A stretch of DNA of 64,000 nucleotides from Bactrocera neohumeralis (GCF_024586455.1 NC_065920.1:78732215-78796214), one strand, 5' to 3'. Positions 23,201 through 36,036 are shown, numbered from the stretch's first letter. Notes: generated by a model from the sequence alone, not told the origin. Program-made: numbers and translations.

Positions 23201-23611
23201 CCCACCTACATATCCAACGGTTGTATCTATTTGTTTCACTGGCCGGCCGCTAAAAGCCCGTGCACTGCTGTGGCTGGCCTGCAACGGCGATTAAGTTCAT
23301 TTATAAAAATTGCTACTAATTTTTCAAAATTTCCGGCGGAAACAGACGCCAGGCGCACGGTGTGAAAATAGTTGCAAAAAAGTGGAGGTAAATGAAAATG
23401 AACGAAAAAATATGGTCCGTTTCATGCGAAGCGCGCGTGCACTGAGAGAACACAAATAATTATTACTTTCAAAAAAATATAAAAAGAACTATTTGTATAT
23501 AGCGGCAATTAGCTATAAATTGATCAATATAAATGTGAGTGGCGCCACAAATCACAAGCAAAAATAGTATATCTGAAAGTATATTAGCGACAAGTGAGAG
23601 CAAACCATTGA
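20296..23611. other. Long non-coding stretch, somewhat less AT-rich
   Basis: No exon or transposon is recognised. The parts 20590-20900 and 22380-23360 have more GC and dinucleotide-rich runs such as TGTGTG and CACACA, typical of conserved or regulatory non-coding DNA in flies, but no known motif cluster could be demonstrated. Frames such as 22539-22832 and 20585-20932 lack protein-like conservation. Confidence 0.5.
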
Positions 23612-23792
23612 TTGAACCCAGTAAACAGAGTTTTATGGACCTTCATAGAAACCGACTAGATTTTTAAGGTTTTATTGAGGTTTCATTGAGGTTTTGGAGA
23701 TATTGAACCCGGTAAATCCAGTTTTTATAGATTTTCATAGAAATTGGTTAAATTTGTAATGTTTAGTCAAACATTGAGATTTTTGGAGATTA
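23612..23792 (+). repeat. Tandem duplication, period 91 bp
   Basis: Two diverged units start with TTGAACCCAGTAAACAGAGT at 23612 and TTGAACCCGGTAAATCCAGT at 23703. Both continue with TTTTAT-GA-(C/T)TTCATAGAAA and end with TTGAG-TTTTGGAGAT. Divergence indicates an old duplication. Confidence 0.8.
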
Positions 23793-25775
23793 AGAATCTT
23801 TACAAGACCCCATACTTATCATGTGGAGTAATTAACTCCGTCAAATTTAAGTCAAAACCCTTTGAATTGGCTCAATATTAAAAAGAAGAAAACCTATCTT
23901 AAAAAGATTCATAAGCCTGCCAGGAAATGAAGAACTTTTGTTACCTAGCCGTGTCTCGCCTTTGCCTAAAATTCCTTAAACAAGTAACTTTTCCTATTAA
24001 TCCCTTCCAATGACTCCGGATTCGAGCAAACTCACAAATTCTTATCGCTTAATGAACTGTGGACTTATATTATCGACTTTGCACTTTTTCCGCGACTTTA
24101 AGTCAAGCCACATTTTGTAAAGCACCAAAAGCCAGTATGCAATTCCCGCAATATTTTTTCCAAGTACCCGTGTACTGGCAAGGAAAAAACTGATTTTATT
24201 AACAATATGACACTGATTCCCTTGTGTACGCGAAAATAAATGCACTGCAGCCGGCTAGGGTTGCCGTGCTTGTAACGGAAATCAGCGGCTTGATTTCATT
24301 TTAATTGCGCTGTGTACGGCGGAAATTAAAATGTAATAAATAAACGCATTAAAAAAATGGTGTGGAAAAAGTGAAAAATCAAAAGGCAAACAAATAGACA
24401 GGAAATGCCGTACGTGGCGGTACGAATGGAAATGTAAATGAGGAGAGCAAAAATAAAACGCCACCCACCGCTGCGAAATGTGTGAACAAAAGGGCAGCAA
24501 TGGAGGAGAAGAAAGTACGAATGGCGACGGCACATGCCACACGTATAGGGTGTAGACGGAGCACATACATCCATACTATACACGACTAGACAAAGTGGAC
24601 CGAAGACAACGCATAAGCAAGCATTGGTGGCGGGAGCAGGAGGCTTTCGCCCCACTTAATTTTTATTATTTCATGTTTTTTCTGCACATTTAAAATGAAA
24701 AATATAATCCTTGCTGCTGTTTGCTATCTTTTGTGGTGGCATTTTTATGGAAAATAAAATTTGTAGCGGACAAAGGAAAAACTCAAGAAAGGTGCTGAAA
24801 TTAGAATTGGGTGAAAAATCACGGCGATTTTTATGCGCGGCACATATAAAAAAGTTTGCCGACGGGATTGCAGCAAAGAAAGAGTGACGCAGCTGCAGAG
24901 CCGCCAAGGGTTTGTGCCGTTAATACACAGGTGAAAACGTGGCAAGTGAAAGCGCGGCTATGAAGGTGAAGGTTGAAGCGGCCGTGAGCAGCAGGCGGCT
25001 GCTGAGAACTTGCATTAACATGTACGTAAATAATTTCTAGGTCAAAAACACTGCTTCGATTATCAGCCGAAGGCATTTGGTAGCGCTGGTGTTGGCGTAG
25101 GTGGAAATATTTCTCATATACATGTATGTATTTAGTCACTATGAGGGAGAGGGAAATAGTACTGTAGTTGGTAGATACATTGAAAGCCAGCTACTACTTT
25201 ACTAATATTTACATTTAAGATTATACACTTAAGTGATGCAATAATATCAGAATGATTTGTTAAATTTCTGCGTCTTATTCGTACGAGATGAGTTCACGGT
25301 TCGGGGGGGCATTAGTAATTGTGTCATTAATACCAATTTATGTGTTTTAAATGGCGAAGGTGTTTGTGTTTTGTGCCGAAACAAAATATAAATTAGCTTC
25401 CATCAGTTTTTAGCAAAGGCGCTGCTCAGCGGAACTGCGAAATGCTACGCAGCGGAAGCGCCGGAAAATATGTTAATTTCCTGTTTAAACAAAACAGCAA
25501 CAGCTGCTGTTGTTTGTGTGTTGGAGGAAGGAAGTGCAGGTAATAATTTGATTTATGCTTTACAAATTTTCGAAAGCACAGTTATGCATGCTTATTGCTG
25601 GTCAACGCTGGCAGTGGCATAAAAGTGGCGATGAATTTTAAAGAGAGGAATTTTAAAGGAATTAATTATGAATGGTGGAGGTTTTGTATTAAAATTGCTT
25701 GGTATATTCATATTTCGTGCTTTTTGGGATTCTTTTTTTTGATATTTTCCTGACTTTTCTAACTTTGACTTATTA
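23793..25775. other. Non-coding DNA
   Basis: Several overlapping minus-strand frames between 24282 and 25139 reflect purine-rich plus-strand sequence; none has a recognisable domain. Nothing else is identified. Confidence 0.5.
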
Positions 25776-25876
25776 TTGGGTAGTCGAAAAAGTCTTTTCG
25801 TATTTTGTCAATAGATGTCGTGCAATCGTATATCTCCAGTGCTACCAATCACATTGTGTCATACCATATGGTGTTA
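25776..25876 (+). mobile_element. Mariner copy C, 5' end fragment
   Basis: About 100 bases match the left end of copies D and F: TTGGGTAGTCGAAAAAGTCT at 25776, then TTTGTCAATAGATGTCGT and the CAGTGCTACC-ATCACATTGT leader up to GGTGTTAGAAA. A TA precedes it at 25774-25775. The match stops abruptly where the next repeat (25877 on) begins. Confidence 0.85.
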
Positions 25877-26150
25877 GAAACTTTGTCCCGCATATATCGG
25901 CCAAAATGTGAGTTATCCCAATGAAAATATGAAAGCGTGTTTTATTCGTAACAGTGCATCTTTCTGCCTAAAATATATACATTTGAGCGAAAACTTGGCC
26001 TATCTCCTTTATAACTAATATCAGGATATTCGAACATCCGGCTGACTTCTCTCTATATGATTGGTGTTACATCTTAAAGTATTTCCGTGATCTTGATTCT
26101 TGTAAGACGCAAGAGTATGAAATGTTCGGTTGCATCTGAACTTAGTCCCT
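25877..26150 (+). repeat. Second interspersed repeat family (AAATGTTCGGTTGCATC type)
   Basis: The block contains 'gtcccgcatatatcggccaa', 'ttctgcctaaaatatataca', 'tatcaggatattcgaacatc' and ends with 'gaaatgttcggttgcatctg' 'aacttagtccctcc'. I recall such blocks as a common repeat of tephritid genomes. It directly abuts mariner fragment C. No coding capacity is seen. Confidence 0.55.
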
Positions 26151-26563
26151 CCTTACTTTTTTTGGTTCCAATTGTTCCACTTTGGTCGGGTTCGATGTCG
26201 ATCTAAAACCTCCGCCGTGCAGTGGGTCCGGCACCCGGCCGCAGTACGACTCCACACTGGTTTGAATTTTGCAATCCTACCTGCCTTTGGGTTTAAACCA
26301 CGAATTTCCTCAAAGGACCCAAGGGCTAACTGCTACCCGTCGTACCAGACTTAAGTCTCAGGCCAGACCTTGTAGCGTTTGCTATTGCCAGTTCAGCACC
26401 GCACAACACAATGTCTGGTGACATTTGTCGCTTGAACTTCAAATGTCTTTTAATTAGAAGAAAACTCATTCAAAGTCTATAATATCATTTCAGGCGGAGT
26501 ATTATAAGACTATTTCTGACAAAGACTATGCTGAAATTTCTGGGCAAGTCAAAAAGAAAGACA
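26151..26563. other. GC-richer non-coding stretch, unidentified
   Basis: The part 26190-26400 is GC-rich compared with its neighbours and contains phrases such as GGGTCCGGCACCCGGCCGCA. It may be a fragment of a retroelement but nothing recognisable is translated from it. Confidence 0.4.
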
Positions 26564-26565
26564 TA

Positions 26566-27070
26566 CAGGATTTGTTCGGAAAGTAACAGGACTGATTTTC
26601 TTCCTCGACTGTACTTCAGAGCGTGCGCGCATCAACTGGATTCGGTAGAGGGCGTTCCTAGCTAACGAACGAGAGGCTGGTCAGTTGTCTCTGAGCACCT
26701 GGAGAGTCAAGACAAACATTTTCGCCCGACGTGTTTTTGTGAGTGGTGAAAGCCGAAAATGCAGCGTTCGTTAGAGCAGAGATACCCGATTAAATTCTGT
26801 GTGAAATTCGTTAAATCTGCGACAGAGAGGTTTGATACGATCAAGCAGGCTTACCCAAATGTTGAAATCCTCAAAAGACTCAAACGAAGGTCAATCGGAT
26901 CCGACAAGACATCGCAGCCGATTGAAAGTTGCACCACGACAACGCCCCGGCTGACACCGCCTTTCTTGTGGACAGCTACTTTACCAAGACCGCCCTACAG
27001 CCCATATGTGGCCTCCTTTACCGCAAGCAAATTCTTCCCCCTGTCCGCGGGGGGACACCAATAGAACACT
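26566..27070 (+). mobile_element. Third mariner lineage, internally deleted (SETMAR-like type)
   Basis: The left end CAGGATTTGTTCGGAAAGTA follows TA at 26564-26565 and fits a mariner terminal repeat. The transposase start MQRSLEQRYPIKFCVKFVKS at 26759 and the later catalytic block LHHDNAPADTAFLV (around 26927) are both recognisable, but the part between helix-turn-helix and second catalytic block is almost wholly deleted. The right end was not located with certainty. Confidence 0.8.
26759..27064 (+). pseudogene. Mariner transposase pseudogene with large internal deletion
   Basis: The N-terminal 30-40 residues follow the MQRSLEQRY-IKFCVK pattern of the transposase type also domesticated in SETMAR. 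At about 26895-26930 the frame jumps to the region of the second catalytic aspartate, HHDNAPADTAFLV, in another frame, followed by SYFTKTALQP and PYSPYVA where PYSPD is expected. The first catalytic block is lost and the third aspartate is replaced. An intact enzyme of this type has about 340-350 residues. Confidence 0.8.
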
Positions 27071-27074
27071 CGCT

Positions 27075-30000
27075 AATTAGCAATATGTACTTTGAGAGAA
27101 ATATTTCTGATGATCGGATCTAAAAGCTTTCAAAATGAGACATATTTTTCAGAGCTGAAATGCTCTTATCTTCAGGAAAATATTAGTTGATTATAGTTTT
27201 CTACAAGTATTGCTTTTCGCTTACCAAAACTACTTACTGCCTGCTCCGTCGTTTACTTCTCTGGTAGCATGTGCTGGTTTTTCATATTCTATTTTTACTT
27301 GAGCTCCACTCTCCGTTATCTCTGTAAATACTTTTAACATTTCCCCATAAACTTATATGAATATAAAACACGTGAGAACACCATGAAGTGTGCAAATAAG
27401 AGAGGTGTTGAAAACAATGTGACCACAATGTTGCACGCACAGAAAATTGCTAGACGACCTCAACGTATCCGTAGCAAACAAATTTTCTGGTATACAGCAG
27501 TAGCATCGAAAGGTGAAGCACCATGAGCAGGTGGACGGGAGGTATGCTAACAAGTCGTCCAGTTTATGAAGTGGCGAGAGAAAATGTGTCTGCGCGGCGT
27601 TGGCAGACATAGACGTCACAAATGCTGACAGCCCGTCAACAAAGCAGTCGTTCTAGCAACACCTTACAGCAAGTGCAACGGCGTAGAGTAACAGTGCCGT
27701 CGTTATAAATATGTTTACTATTTATACAAATAAAAATAAGAGAACTAGAGCAAATTCCTCAGGCTAATGAAAGATGAGAGAGAGAATCACTGAAAGTTTT
27801 GCCAACTTAAGTTAACAAGAGGGCTGGCAGCGACAGAGCAGTTCCAGATTTGCCTATGCATTTATCCACGCACAATGGAAAGAAAGGAATTTTATTTTAT
27901 TTTATTTTTTTTTTTCATATTTTATTATTAAAATTATTTGTGTGAGAATAAGTTTAATTTTTATTTTTAGCTTGCCTCTAGAACCAAGCAAGCTTAAAAT
28001 ATCAGAATTGGCTCTTCATATTCTGGTTAGTAGTGGCTTAAAGTGTTCCAATTTAATAATAACGGTACGATGTTTATATATACAGTGAGGCCCTAGAAGG
28101 GAGGATGTCAAGTCTCTCCATTTTTCTATTCCATTGATATCATTCCATAATTTTCCGCTTGTGTGCGTTTCTTCTTTGCTTGTGGCTTTCTTCAGCAATG
28201 CAGCATGTTGCAAGTTCTCATAGTTCACCACTCGGTTGGTAAGTGGCTCGTTTAAGCGGTGGTTTTGTTAAGCGCGCAGCATACATATACTTGTAGTATG
28301 CAAACCATACACATACATACATACGTATACTCAGACTTAAAGCACAACTGAATGCACGCAGCATGCAACAATGTGCCTGCGGTTTACCTTGCGGCAGCAG
28401 TGACAGCAGTTCGTGCATTCCGAGGAACGCGCAAATCACGAAATGCATTCACGCGATGCGCTTCTAGGAGTTGGTATAGAATAGTTGAGGTCTTTTTAAT
28501 GTGGAACACCTGTGGATATTTGCGGAAATGCTTTGATTTTGTGGTAGTTATTGTGAGATTCACTGAGGAGTACTTAAAGAGTTCAATATTTTTAGTATCG
28601 CTCTTAGTTTATGTCTTTAGCACTGAACCTTTGGAACTCACGTGCGCTTAGCAGACCATAGTCGGCAATCGGCTTCTTTGTGACTGCGAAATCTATCTGG
28701 CCTAGACTAGAATGCTAAATCTACTGAACTACTTGCTCTTATCAAAGTTCATCTTGTCGCAATCATTGGAGTTCTTAAGATATTTGTCAAAGTTTTGTAA
28801 AATAAAGTGAGGTGGAAACATCCAGGTACATTCTCCTCCATTGTCCAGCTTTTGCAAAACTGAGTTTGAAAGAGCTCTATTGTCATACCTTCGGTGAACT
28901 TGGAAGCATAAAGGGTTCGTTGTAATCAGTTATAAAGAAGTTTTAAGTACCCTCATGGACTGGCGTTCTAAGTTGTTCACGTGAAATCCTTTTTATGAAC
29001 GATCTTTTAATCTAACCTAAGTTCACGGGACATTTTATGGGTATTTAACTTGTAATGAAGACACTATAATCATGTTGGGTTATTCTCTAATTATTTGGGC
29101 AGCTTTGATTAGGTGGCTGAATTTCCAAGATGGCGGGGAGGTCACACTCAGACTGCTAAGGACAGTATTTTTTGAAGCTCGATTAAAACTTCGGTGTTTG
29201 GATATTAATTCTTGATGAAGAATCTGGAACATATCATAAATCTGCTTAGTTACTTTATTAATATTTCCCATATATCACAGGAATGTCTAAACTGATGTGT
29301 GAGATCCGATTTTAGCCTTATTTTGGCAAAGGCGGGATATTTAGGAAAAAAGGATTGATCCGATCTTATACTCATTTGAATGCATAAATCCTGATGGGGC
29401 AGTATCTAGAGAACAAAGAAAAGACTATCAGGGTGAGGTTCGGTGACCCGGTAGCGCAAGTTTTTTGAAATGGAACCAGAGCTTATGAGGATTTCATGGT
29501 GCTTAAGCTCACATATATCTATGTACTCAGTCTATTCTGGCTATGTCCATGGGGACTCTTCTCCACGAGAGCTTCCTGGTTAGGATGGGTCGATGATTCT
29601 CAATTCTATCTGCAGGCCGGAGACACTTGCCTTCCAATGATGGTATATGCGTCTCATTAATTTTGACTTCCTAGTAAACACGACCAGTTCTATTCACTGT
29701 TAGTTCTATATTATGCTACTAAGAAAGGTTGTACCCGTACTCGTAAATCTTGCCTTCTTGAGCCCCTCGGTATATTTGCAATGCGTTTGTACATTTGCTC
29801 TGCTTTCAATTTCATTAAAGGTTTCTAATATGTCTAAATTGTATTTCTGGGACAACCGCTGTGTCGCTAATAATGAGCAGCATGTGCCGTCTTGACTCTC
29901 CGATGCGGTGCTGTGGCGAATTTTAATAATTCCACTTGCGGTTGCTAAGCAACAAGCTGCGCTGCCCACCTATCTATATTATATACATAGATAGATATAT

Positions 30001-31129
30001 GAGTGTGACTGAGAATATATGCGCCGCATAATCAGCTTTGCTGCATTGCAGTGACATTTCATTTGAACGCGCCTCGTGCGACAACGCTCCGAAGTCCTAC
30101 ATGCGCACGGACTTGGCGCTCACCATTCGCACTTAGTCGACTTGCTGCATGCCTCTGTTCGAACAGCCATCGTTTTCCATTGTCAACACGATTCACAATT
30201 ACTCAAGCTGATGGGCTAATAGCATCAAATGCCGCAAACCATATCAATGCAACCAAGTCAGAGGCAAAGAGGAAATGAGCAATCTGGAGGTTTTTTGGAC
30301 GTTTTGTACGCAGCCCTGCCAACGTGATTGTTGCGCAATTAAGTACGTAAAGGTGAAGCCATGTATACCCGTCACCAGGCACTTATTTGCATGCGCATAT
30401 GTGCTGGTGCTTGTGACATTTGTCAATTCAATTCGGTGTCCATCTTCAATAGTGGCAATGACCACACACTTGGCATCTGCAGTCAAACTTGTCATGCCGA
30501 CGACAAAGCTTTCCCCTGTATGCCCGCTGGTAGTGTGGTGCAAACGCTGGTGCAAATTTGCTTTGGAGAAAGGTCAGTGGAACAACGCCGAGAGCCAGTG
30601 GGCTTAACAAGCAGTGAATGCGACGTACAATCGAACGATGGCAGTAGAAGGACAAGTGTATTTGTATGTGTGTACTCATACGTATGCATTCGATACACAT
30701 ACACTTGGCTTAACCGTTTGTAACGCTTCGCATACAGCGAATATGTAGCGAGTTATGGTAATTTGTAGCAAATTTGTTTGTTAATGGTTCCATCATTGAG
30801 CCCTAATTAGACTGTAACGCTTTTATTATCACTGTTATTTGGCCCTAAACCAACAAAATATTAATAATCGGCTACACTGCACTTATTTCCTTGCCTCACG
30901 GAAAGGCAATCATTAAGATAAGTATAGGCGATGTTTGTCGGATAGCCGTTTACGTGCAAGTAACTGTTTTAAAGGGTAATATTCACGCAAACACATCAGG
31001 AGGCCCATATGTGCCCTGTAAGGAAGCATAGCAAATTTTTTTATCGTGAGTTCTAGCAAACGCAAATCTTCTTAGTCTGTTGAACAGAGAAATCTAAATA
31101 AAGTTTATGTTTATTGCAGTTATTAACTG
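27075..31129. other. Long non-coding stretch
   Basis: No exon is recognised in 4 kb. Short ATAC-type simple repeats occur at 28305-28330 and a TATATACATAGATAGATATA patch at 29980-30000. GC-richer patches at 28340-28450 and 30055-30250 give overlapping frames on both strands (for example 30244-30723) with no domain. Parts of 28900-29650 have the texture of old LINE sequence but no motif could be fixed. Confidence 0.45.
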
Positions 31130-31325
31130 TTAGTCAAGTTTTCGCTAACACGAAATTGGTTTTCAAATAAACTCTGTCTTTTTGTCCATAAAATATATAT
31201 CCAACTCCTATAGCATATAGTTGGCAAACAAGCCGGTTGATCCAAATCAGATTCTTGTTTGGACATATTGTTTATTTTACAAGATATCTTCCTGCCATTC
31301 TTCAGATCGGACCACCGTAGCATAT
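31130..31325 (+). repeat. Interspersed tephritid-type repeat, copy 3
   Basis: The block 'cctatagcatatagttggca', 'aatcagattcttgtttgga', 'ttacaagatatcttcctgcc' and 'attcttcagatcggaccacc' gives the consensus order of this family in plus orientation. It is partial and diverged. Confidence 0.6.
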
Positions 31326-31399
31326 TGATTAGATTAGATTGAAATTTGAGGAATGTAACCCGTGGTCTATTATGCCCTTTCCTGTTATTTGATGACTTC

Positions 31400-32470
31400 G
31401 TTTATCCCAGTTGTGGCGAGGAGAGTAAAGCTTTAGGGTTCATGGCTGTGATATGTTTATTCATCGGATTTAATCGCTCGATTGCCTAACTCCTTCTTCT
31501 TGCCAGGCGCAATTCAGCAGTATGTATCGGACATGATCGGTTAGCTCATTCCCAATCATTTTTTTGTGCGAAAGGATCTATGCTAGTAGAATATGGTTAA
31601 CAGTGGGAACTTCTATAAACATTTTTCTGCACTCCAGTACCATTGTTGATTTAATTTCAATAGGCGAAATTGCCTGAAGTGTCGCTTGACTGTCACTGTG
31701 AGTGACTATTCGTTGATAGTTCTTCTCTAGAATAATCTTAATGCACCTGCTAACGACTGAGACCTCCGGTTGAAAAATGCTTGGAAACCTGCCAATAGGC
31801 ACCAACAGTTTGCTGCGTGGTCTTACTATACCTGCCCCAATTCCAGCTGCCGCATTCGAGCCATTACAATGTGCCACTTTAAAGTACTTCTCATTGTTGG
31901 AGTCCTACCACTTTTGTTTGCTGCCCAGTGAGACTTTGAATATATTTTTAAAGTAAAGCCTTTTAGTAATGCAGCTTTTAGGAAGGATCACCAACGGTAG
32001 ACTCACTCCAATGGCCCTCATTGAGCGTTAGGTAGGAAATGGAAGAGTTCCCCTTCTTGTGAAAGGAATGATGGACGTTTTTGATGAGTTGGTTAGCCCA
32101 ATCTTAATCATCATCTTTTTGCTAGGGTGATTTCTCTTTGACTGATTTCACCCAAAGTGATCTTAAACTTTCCTCTTGACAATGACGTCAACATAGCTTT
32201 GGCAGAGCGTTCTATTTGAGGTTAGCAGATCCAGAAGCTCTTCTACAACTTCACAGCAAATGTGACAAGACTCTCCCCAGCGACCTCGCTTTGTTGTTCC
32301 AAGTGAGTCCTTACCCACCCACCTTTCGATGGGCATATTTACTTGCCTCCTTTCCAGTGCCCGATTAACACTGAAGTGGGAGACGTTGCCAAAAGTATCT
32401 TCGTAAGTGTCAGCCCGTATATAGCATAATGTAGCTGATATTTAAAGTAACTGTTCAAAATCTAGATAAA
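31400..32470 (-). mobile_element. Non-LTR retrotransposon (LINE) ORF2 remnant with RT and RNase H
   Basis: Reading on the minus strand, a reverse transcriptase part at about 32430-32160 gives FGNVSHFSVNRALERRQVNM, then a damaged RGTPQGG region and CQSYVDVIV where the catalytic YADD box is expected. Farther along, 31877-31578 is open and encodes an RNase H domain: SNAAAGIGAGIVRPRSKL, GRFPSIFQPEVSVVSRC, THSDSQATLQAISPIEIKST, followed after a stop by KKMIGNELTD, the usual GNE-AD box. RT followed by RNase H is typical of the I/R1/LOA-like part of the Jockey superfamily. The catalytic YADD has become YVDV and several stops are present, so it is dead. Confidence 0.75.
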
Positions 32471-33769
32471 GATTTTTATACACCCCTTAATGCTATAATA
32501 AATGTACGAAAGTTTACTCTCTTCTTTTTTTGCCAATAGTATGGCATTGGATTTAAAGTACCTTGCCTTCTCGACGATAAATACCACTTGTTTCTGGTAA
32601 AAGCTTGTCTAGCATAGTTGTTCGGTATTTGTAATCCACATCTGCATATAGGAGCAAACTTATTTTTTTACATTTTTGTAGAAATAATGTACATTTTATT
32701 CCGCAGTTTTGGCTTTCCCTGTTTTTTACGTGCATAATATTTTCTTTGGAGCAACTTTCGGCTTTCATCAAAACACTGAAGAACTTTACTAACAAATTCT
32801 AAATCCAAAATTATCACTCAACTTTTTAATTTTTCCGACACTTCGGTCATGTTCTTTCTTAATAAATTTAAAAGCACAGTCGCCTCTTGTGATCGGCCAA
32901 CATGATGCGTGTTTGTTTTGAAAATGCGATACCAAAGTTTCATTGCATGCCACTAAATCCGTTTTTGATTAATTTGTGCACACACGCAGCAGTGCAGTTC
33001 GTCAAGTCGCGTGCCAGTGAATACTTCCTGAAGCCATTCTTTCTCAGTGAGGCAAGTGTGTAACGGAGTCAGCAAAATCTTAACATTTGGCTTGTATATT
33101 TGCGGAATCATTATAGGCAAAGCAATGTAACTTTGCTGTTTGCAAGTCTGTTAATATGTATTGATATACTATATATTGTAGTATACCGCCAATGAGCAGC
33201 AAAAAATATCTCTTTTTCTTAAGTTTAAGCAAATTTTTTTGTTCTTTGTACTAAATTCCTTTTTATTTATTTACAAATATGTTCTGATTGTAATTTAATA
33301 TTCAAATTAAAATAAAATTAAAGTGGTGAGCGGCATGAAGTGCTGGAAATAATGTCCAATAGGAATATTAAAGAAATAATAAACAAACCGACCGAACAAT
33401 AGCCACAATCACAGCGAATATTCGAATTTAATTGAGTCAGCGTGCGGTGCCAACCAGTGAACCAGCGGCGGTTTCATTCAGGCTTGAATGGAACAAATTT
33501 CATGGAAAAATGCACAAACAATATCGAATTTGTTTCCGTTTCGAATAGAGTAAAATAACCGACAGTTTTTGCTGACAACAATTAAAAAAAATATCCTTAA
33601 CGATTTTATGCAAATGTAACGAACTCAATGAGAAACTATAAATGTAGTTCTGGAAAATATTTACGAATCATTAAAATCAAAATAAATAATTTTCATAAAT
33701 GAAGACTGCTTAGTGAGCACTTGTGTGCAATTTATACGAATGAATTGCTTTTAAATAAGAGGTCAATTG
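32471..33769. other. Non-coding DNA
   Basis: The minus-strand frame 32553-32795 (80 codons) resembles no family I know. The rest is AT-rich and has no recognised feature. Confidence 0.5.
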
Positions 33770-34800
33770 AAAATTTCCCAGCCAATCAAAGTATTCAACA
33801 TATTCCTTCAAGGGTGGTGCACTGATTATAAGCATCTCCCAACCTTTCGATACCATTTTAGTAGCTCGCCTTGTCCTTTGCTTCACAATAGCCCTCAGTT
33901 TCGGTGAGCATCACTTCATACGAAGAATAATTCTTTACAGCAATCATTCTATTGAGATCTGAGAACGGGAAATAATAATAATTAATTATTCTCAACTAGC
34001 CCCAACAAATTGATAAGGTCCAATATACTGCTAGGTGCTAATTGGAAACATGGATCCAATGACCTTAATCCTGCGACTATAGGCTAATAGCAGTATTCTG
34101 GTGTTTCAGACTTTAAGTCGCAGAACCGACAATTTGCACAGGATGTTAGACCCTTGTTAAATAAGTGCTTCTTGAGCTTACAATTGTAGAAGGCGACAAG
34201 TAGCCTGAGTTTTTCCCTCGGCAGATTGATTATATATTTTACTTCTGAGGATAATCTTAAACTTTCTAGTAAAGTTAACATTTTTGGCTATCCCTAGGGA
34301 GAAGAGCCAATGGTATGACACCACTTAGCTTATTCATACGTGGGGAAGAGATTACCTTACCTTTGCCAATCCCTTGTGCTGTCATTTGAACCAGAGTGTG
34401 TTTGGCTTTCGAAGCCCAAGCCACTTGTCTTTGAGTAACAGCACTTTTTTTTCTTTAAATGCGGACGTTTTTCGGCGATTTCCCTTGATCTTAATGGTCC
34501 TTTTCTTTTCAAGTTAGTCAATAAAATTAATCCAAGCTCATTCGGGTTTATTACGCTTCAACATCTCCAAACATTGCTTCGAACCATTCAATCGCCTTTG
34601 TTTTGGGTCTAAAGCGAGCTCGCGCGGCACACTCTTTGCATAGAGCTTTCTCATATCCAAATACTCGGGAAGGATATGACGTATAAGTTCAGTTGATATC
34701 TTTAGAGTGCCTGCAATCTCTAACAACTTTACTTTAGAGTCATAAAAGTTGCTTCACTCAAAATGATAAAATTCGCAAACTAATGTCGGTCAGCTGTCAA
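33770..34800 (-). mobile_element. Fourth mariner lineage, split in two by a LINE fragment
   Basis: The transposase helix-turn-helix part lies at 34726-34538 on the minus strand (MLEIAGTLKISTELIRHILP, then LDMRKLYAKSVPREL and SKQCLEMLKRNKPE). The C-terminus lies at about 33960-33770 (AETEGYCEAKDK, then a NGIERLGDAYNQCTTLEG pattern where NGIEKLE-RWNQCI-LEG is typical). These are the front and back of the same kind of protein in the same orientation. The middle is replaced by LINE sequence (about 33975-34525). No terminal repeats were placed. Confidence 0.6.
33975..34525 (-). mobile_element. LINE ORF2 3' fragment lying inside a mariner
   Basis: On the minus strand, 34281-34084 gives LREKL-like text EKLRLLVAFYNCKLKKHLFN followed by GLTSCANCRFCDLKSETPEY, the cysteine-rich C-terminal region after RNase H in LINEs of this kind. 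The segment 34440-34285 contains a CAAGGGATTGGCAAAGGTAA phrase that is nearly repeated in the LINE at 41.6 kb (GGGTATGGCAGAGGGAAGGT), so both belong to related families. It is truncated and has stops. Confidence 0.6.
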
Positions 34801-36034
34801 ATTTATATACAGGCCTTTTGAAAGTTAGGGTTAACTAAAAATCATACGGATTTAATTCTAGTAGCGGCATCTAAGTGTCAGGTCGGAGACCTTCCAATTG
34901 ACCTTTTACTTAAAGGTGGGCCTTGTAACAAAGTGCTCATTGCCAAAGTCACGCAGAACGCTAAGGCTCTTTCCGCTAAGTCTGCTGCTGGTAATAATGA
35001 TATGAGAAATGCAAATTACTGCCTTTGTAACTACCTTCCGCCTGTGCCTCCACTGCTGCAATCATGTGTTTTTGTATTACTATATATATGCAACATGAGA
35101 GATGAAACCCCCATCGAATTGATTTTCGCGCAAAGGACTTACAATTTAATAAACACACACACACACCTATCTTCATATTCCAAGCAAATCAACTTGCAAG
35201 AGCTGGTTGCATGCACCATTTGTGAAAGTATTTGCAAGCAGGTGAGTAAAGTGATTGTTGAAAATCGATATAAGCAGCTTCACTTTAGTTATAGTTTAGC
35301 TACAAGTATGTGCGGGTGTGTGTGGAATGTAGATGTGAGAGAGCAAACGCTTAAGATATTGTATTTATGTGAAAGCTTAAACTCACTGCGCCAGCTTTGT
35401 TTCTTTAGCAGCCACCTCTAGCTTTTGCTTCCTTTGTTTCTTCCCCTAGCATGCGCTGGTATGTATTTATTTGAACTTATGGCCCGAAATGGCTCACTTA
35501 GATGCTGACTCAAGTGTCCACTTGAACTAAACTTTTGTAGTGCCACACTTTGTTGGAGCACAAAATACGCACAAGCACGCTGTTACTTACTTATACCTGT
35601 ATAATATTAAATTGTATATATTGCAGTGTGTATATTTCTATTCAGCAAATAAAATTCAAATCAAAGAAAATACTAGAGAATGTGCTTGGCAGTAAAGCTT
35701 CAACTTTGGCTGCAACAATTACGGTATTATAGAAATTCTTCTGTGCCGTAAAAAATGTTGCAACATTATTCGAGCACTGTTGTAAGATTTCACTTCTTCG
35801 GTGTTACTTTGATGATGTTGCTTTGAAAATATGTAAATCTGTATGCAGATGTTGGATGATTTACAAAAAAACACACACAAAACATGCGTACTATTGGGAT
35901 TTTGAAGAAACAGCACGCCAAGCAACAGATATTCAGCTACTGAGTATAAAGTATTAAAGGCGTACATTTTATAGCATGACGGGCCTTGCTGAGAAATCTG
36001 GTCATGGTAAGAGTCCAAAAAAGTGTCAAATAAA
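34801..36034. other. Non-coding DNA
   Basis: The longest frame, 162 codons at 34933-35421 plus, is the longest open frame in the window. It crosses a CACACACACAC repeat, has no domain, no good start context and a composition (many I, L, N, S, C) expected from AT-rich DNA. I do not call it a gene, but note it. Confidence 0.5.
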
Positions 36035-36036
36035 TA

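Noticed and set aside
34933..35421. 162-codon open frame on the plus strand, the longest in the window
   Set aside because: It has no domain, no conserved motif, no splice context and runs through a CACACA repeat; composition fits chance in AT-rich DNA.
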